From NCBI RefSeq assembly GCF_019734885.1, contig NZ_JAAXCM010000032.1:62001-126000 (forward strand): a DNA stretch of 64,000 bases. Reading direction: 5' to 3'. This document shows, piece after piece, positions 63,194 to 64,000 of the stretch; positions within the stretch are counted from its first letter, which is position 1; every line of letters begins with the position of its first letter. The notes under the pieces were generated by a model, which made no database searches, was not told where the DNA came from, and saw nothing but the letters and a program-made list of their open reading frames with translations. The stretch comes from Pseudocoprococcus catus (GTDB lineage: Bacteria > Bacillota > Clostridia > Lachnospirales > Lachnospiraceae). Both the position numbers and the translations under genes were made by a program.

Positions 63194-63508
63194 TTAACTG
63201 TTTTTTTGAATAAAAGCCTCAACCGCCGCCTTGGATCCCGGTCCTGCAATCGAATCCACTGCCTGTCCATTCTTATAAAGCACCAGTGTCGGCACAACTT
63301 CGATCTTCTCTCCTCTTGCCAGCTCCGGCTCATTATCGATATTCACAGTGCCCACCGTCAAAATATCCTTATACTCCTCTGCAACCTTCTCCATCGCCGG
63401 TGCCAGCCTTCTGCAATATACACACCATGGTGCACTAAACTCAACTAAAACCATTTTACCATCTGCTGCATACTTTTCTAAACTATTTTTATTCAATTCT
63501 TTCATCAT
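63194..63508 (-). CDS. trxA: Thioredoxin
   Basis: A 104-residue thioredoxin with active site WCVYC (Cys29, Cys32) instead of WCGPC, and the cis-Pro in EVVPTLVLYK. The altered dipeptide should change its redox potential. AGGAG precedes the first of two Mets. It is the first gene before trxB. Confidence 0.94.
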   Translation of the reverse strand: MMKELNKNSLEKYAADGKMVLVEFSAPWCVYCRRLAPAMEKVAEEYKDILTVGTVNIDNEPELARGEKIEVVPTLVLYKNGQAVDSIAGPGSKAAVEAFIQKNS

Positions 63509-63547
63509 ATTTTTGATCTCCTTTTGTTTTTGTTTGATTGTGACTTT

Positions 63548-63596
63548 AGTATACCCTTTTATTCAAATCTCTTCCGTGACTTTATCACCAAAGTCA
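63548..63596 (-). promoter_or_regulatory. trxA -10 box and 20-bp operator palindrome
   Basis: TGACTTT-N6-AAAGTCA at 63577-63596 is perfectly symmetric. On the minus strand a TATACT lies at 63548-63553 with no -35 box, which puts the palindrome centre near -45, as for an activator site. A further TGACTTT occurs at 63541-63547. The adjacent Crp/Fnr-type regulator is the candidate. Confidence 0.7.
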
Positions 63597-63691
63597 ATTG
63601 ACTTCTATCATAAATTTCTTTATACTGAAAACAACTTTCGCTATGTATTCAGGAAATTTATCTCTTGAAGAACAGACTAGGAGGATATACT

Positions 63692-64000
63692 TTGATTTCA
63701 AAAGAATTTCAGGATTTTTTTCCTGTATGGGATAAATTAACCCCCCACCAGCAAGAAAAACTTGCCAATACAGTCCGCTATGAGTACGCCAAAAAAGGAA
63801 CCATCATTCACAATGGTTCCCTGGACTGTGTCGGTGTTTTACTGATTCATTCCGGTCAGCTTCGCGCCTATATAATTTCCGATGAAGGCCGTGAAATCAG
63901 TCTGTTTCGTTTATTTGACAGGGATCTATGCCTGTTTTCCGCTTCATGCATGATGCCGAGTATTCAATTTGATACCATCATCGAAGCAGAAAAAGATACG
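63692..64000 (+). CDS. Crp/Fnr-family regulator (partial)
   Basis: The frame starts with TTG after AGGAGG and runs off the window after 103 codons. The sequence is an N-terminal cyclic-nucleotide-binding-like sensor domain: LTPHQQEKLANTV, KKGTIIHNG, GVLLIHSGQLRAYIISDEGREISLFRL and LFSASCMM. The Cys in SASCMM may be sensory. The DNA-binding part lies beyond the end. Divergent from trxA/trxB, which it probably controls. Confidence 0.9.
   Translation, partial: MISKEFQDFFPVWDKLTPHQQEKLANTVRYEYAKKGTIIHNGSLDCVGVLLIHSGQLRAYIISDEGREISLFRLFDRDLCLFSASCMMPSIQFDTIIEAEKDT

Noticed and set aside
1-64000. CRISPR arrays, tRNA and rRNA genes
   Set aside because: No regularly spaced repeats with unique spacers, no cloverleaf-type segments and no rRNA-like sequence were seen on reading through; small or unusual RNAs could be missed.

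Overview
The window looks like chromosomal DNA of an anaerobic, low-to-mid GC Firmicute, most likely a gut clostridium of the Lachnospiraceae type. This is inferred from AGGAGG-type ribosome binding sites, frequent TTG and GTG starts, DUF3793, DUF2325 and DUF4179 genes, a FeoA/FeoA/FeoB/Cys-rich iron cassette, oleate hydratase, and a 4-hydroxybutyryl-CoA dehydratase of the strictly anaerobic type. I saw no rRNA, tRNA, CRISPR array, phage or transposase gene.

Layout. 0-4 kb: small unknown genes, a C39-like secreted protein and an L,D-transpeptidase. 4-8 kb: a phosphate operon (Na/Pi symporter, response regulator, histidine kinase) preceded by phased TTTACAT repeats. 8-12 kb: chloramphenicol acetyltransferase-like enzyme with an alpha/beta hydrolase, then a PTS IICBA permease. 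12-15 kb: a Zn/Cd P-type ATPase with a separate HMA chaperone, fused at its end to a larE remnant. 15-18 kb: surface 5'-nucleotidase and a Nudix hydrolase. 18-24 kb: a complete Opp peptide importer. 24-26 kb: a cysteine desulfidase-family gene divergent from a GntR regulator, with a long palindrome lying over the promoter. 26-32 kb: membrane proteins, an MBL-fold protein and a 1172-residue ABC exporter-like fusion.

32-36 kb holds two convergent paralogous ECF sigma/anti-sigma modules that share a promoter motif. 36-38 kb is an iron/redox cluster (DtxR-type repressor, DUF2325, flavodoxin, DUF3793) with DtxR-like and Fur-like boxes. 38-42 kb is a sigma-54 unit: a PAS-AAA+ activator, paired palindromic enhancer sites, a consensus -24/-12 promoter, the 4-hydroxybutyryl-CoA dehydratase and a NifU-type scaffold. 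42-46 kb is the Feo ferrous iron operon, including a 49-residue Cys-rich membrane protein and a Fur-like gene whose start is unclear.

46-51 kb is the most irregular part: a dnaJ-like gene, about 270 bp of nested palindromes, a methyltransferase, and two near-identical 46-residue Cys-rich proteins embedded in a three-copy upstream repeat that surrounds a small thiol/redox cluster. 51-54 kb: oleate hydratase with an unusual N-terminal extension and a TetR regulator. A 230-bp MITE-like element abuts the stop codon of asnA. 56-62 kb: a SulP transporter and a nucleoside hydrolase with a sugar-type ABC importer lacking its own ATPase. 62-64 kb: thioredoxin/thioredoxin reductase divergent from a Crp/Fnr-type regulator that runs off the end.
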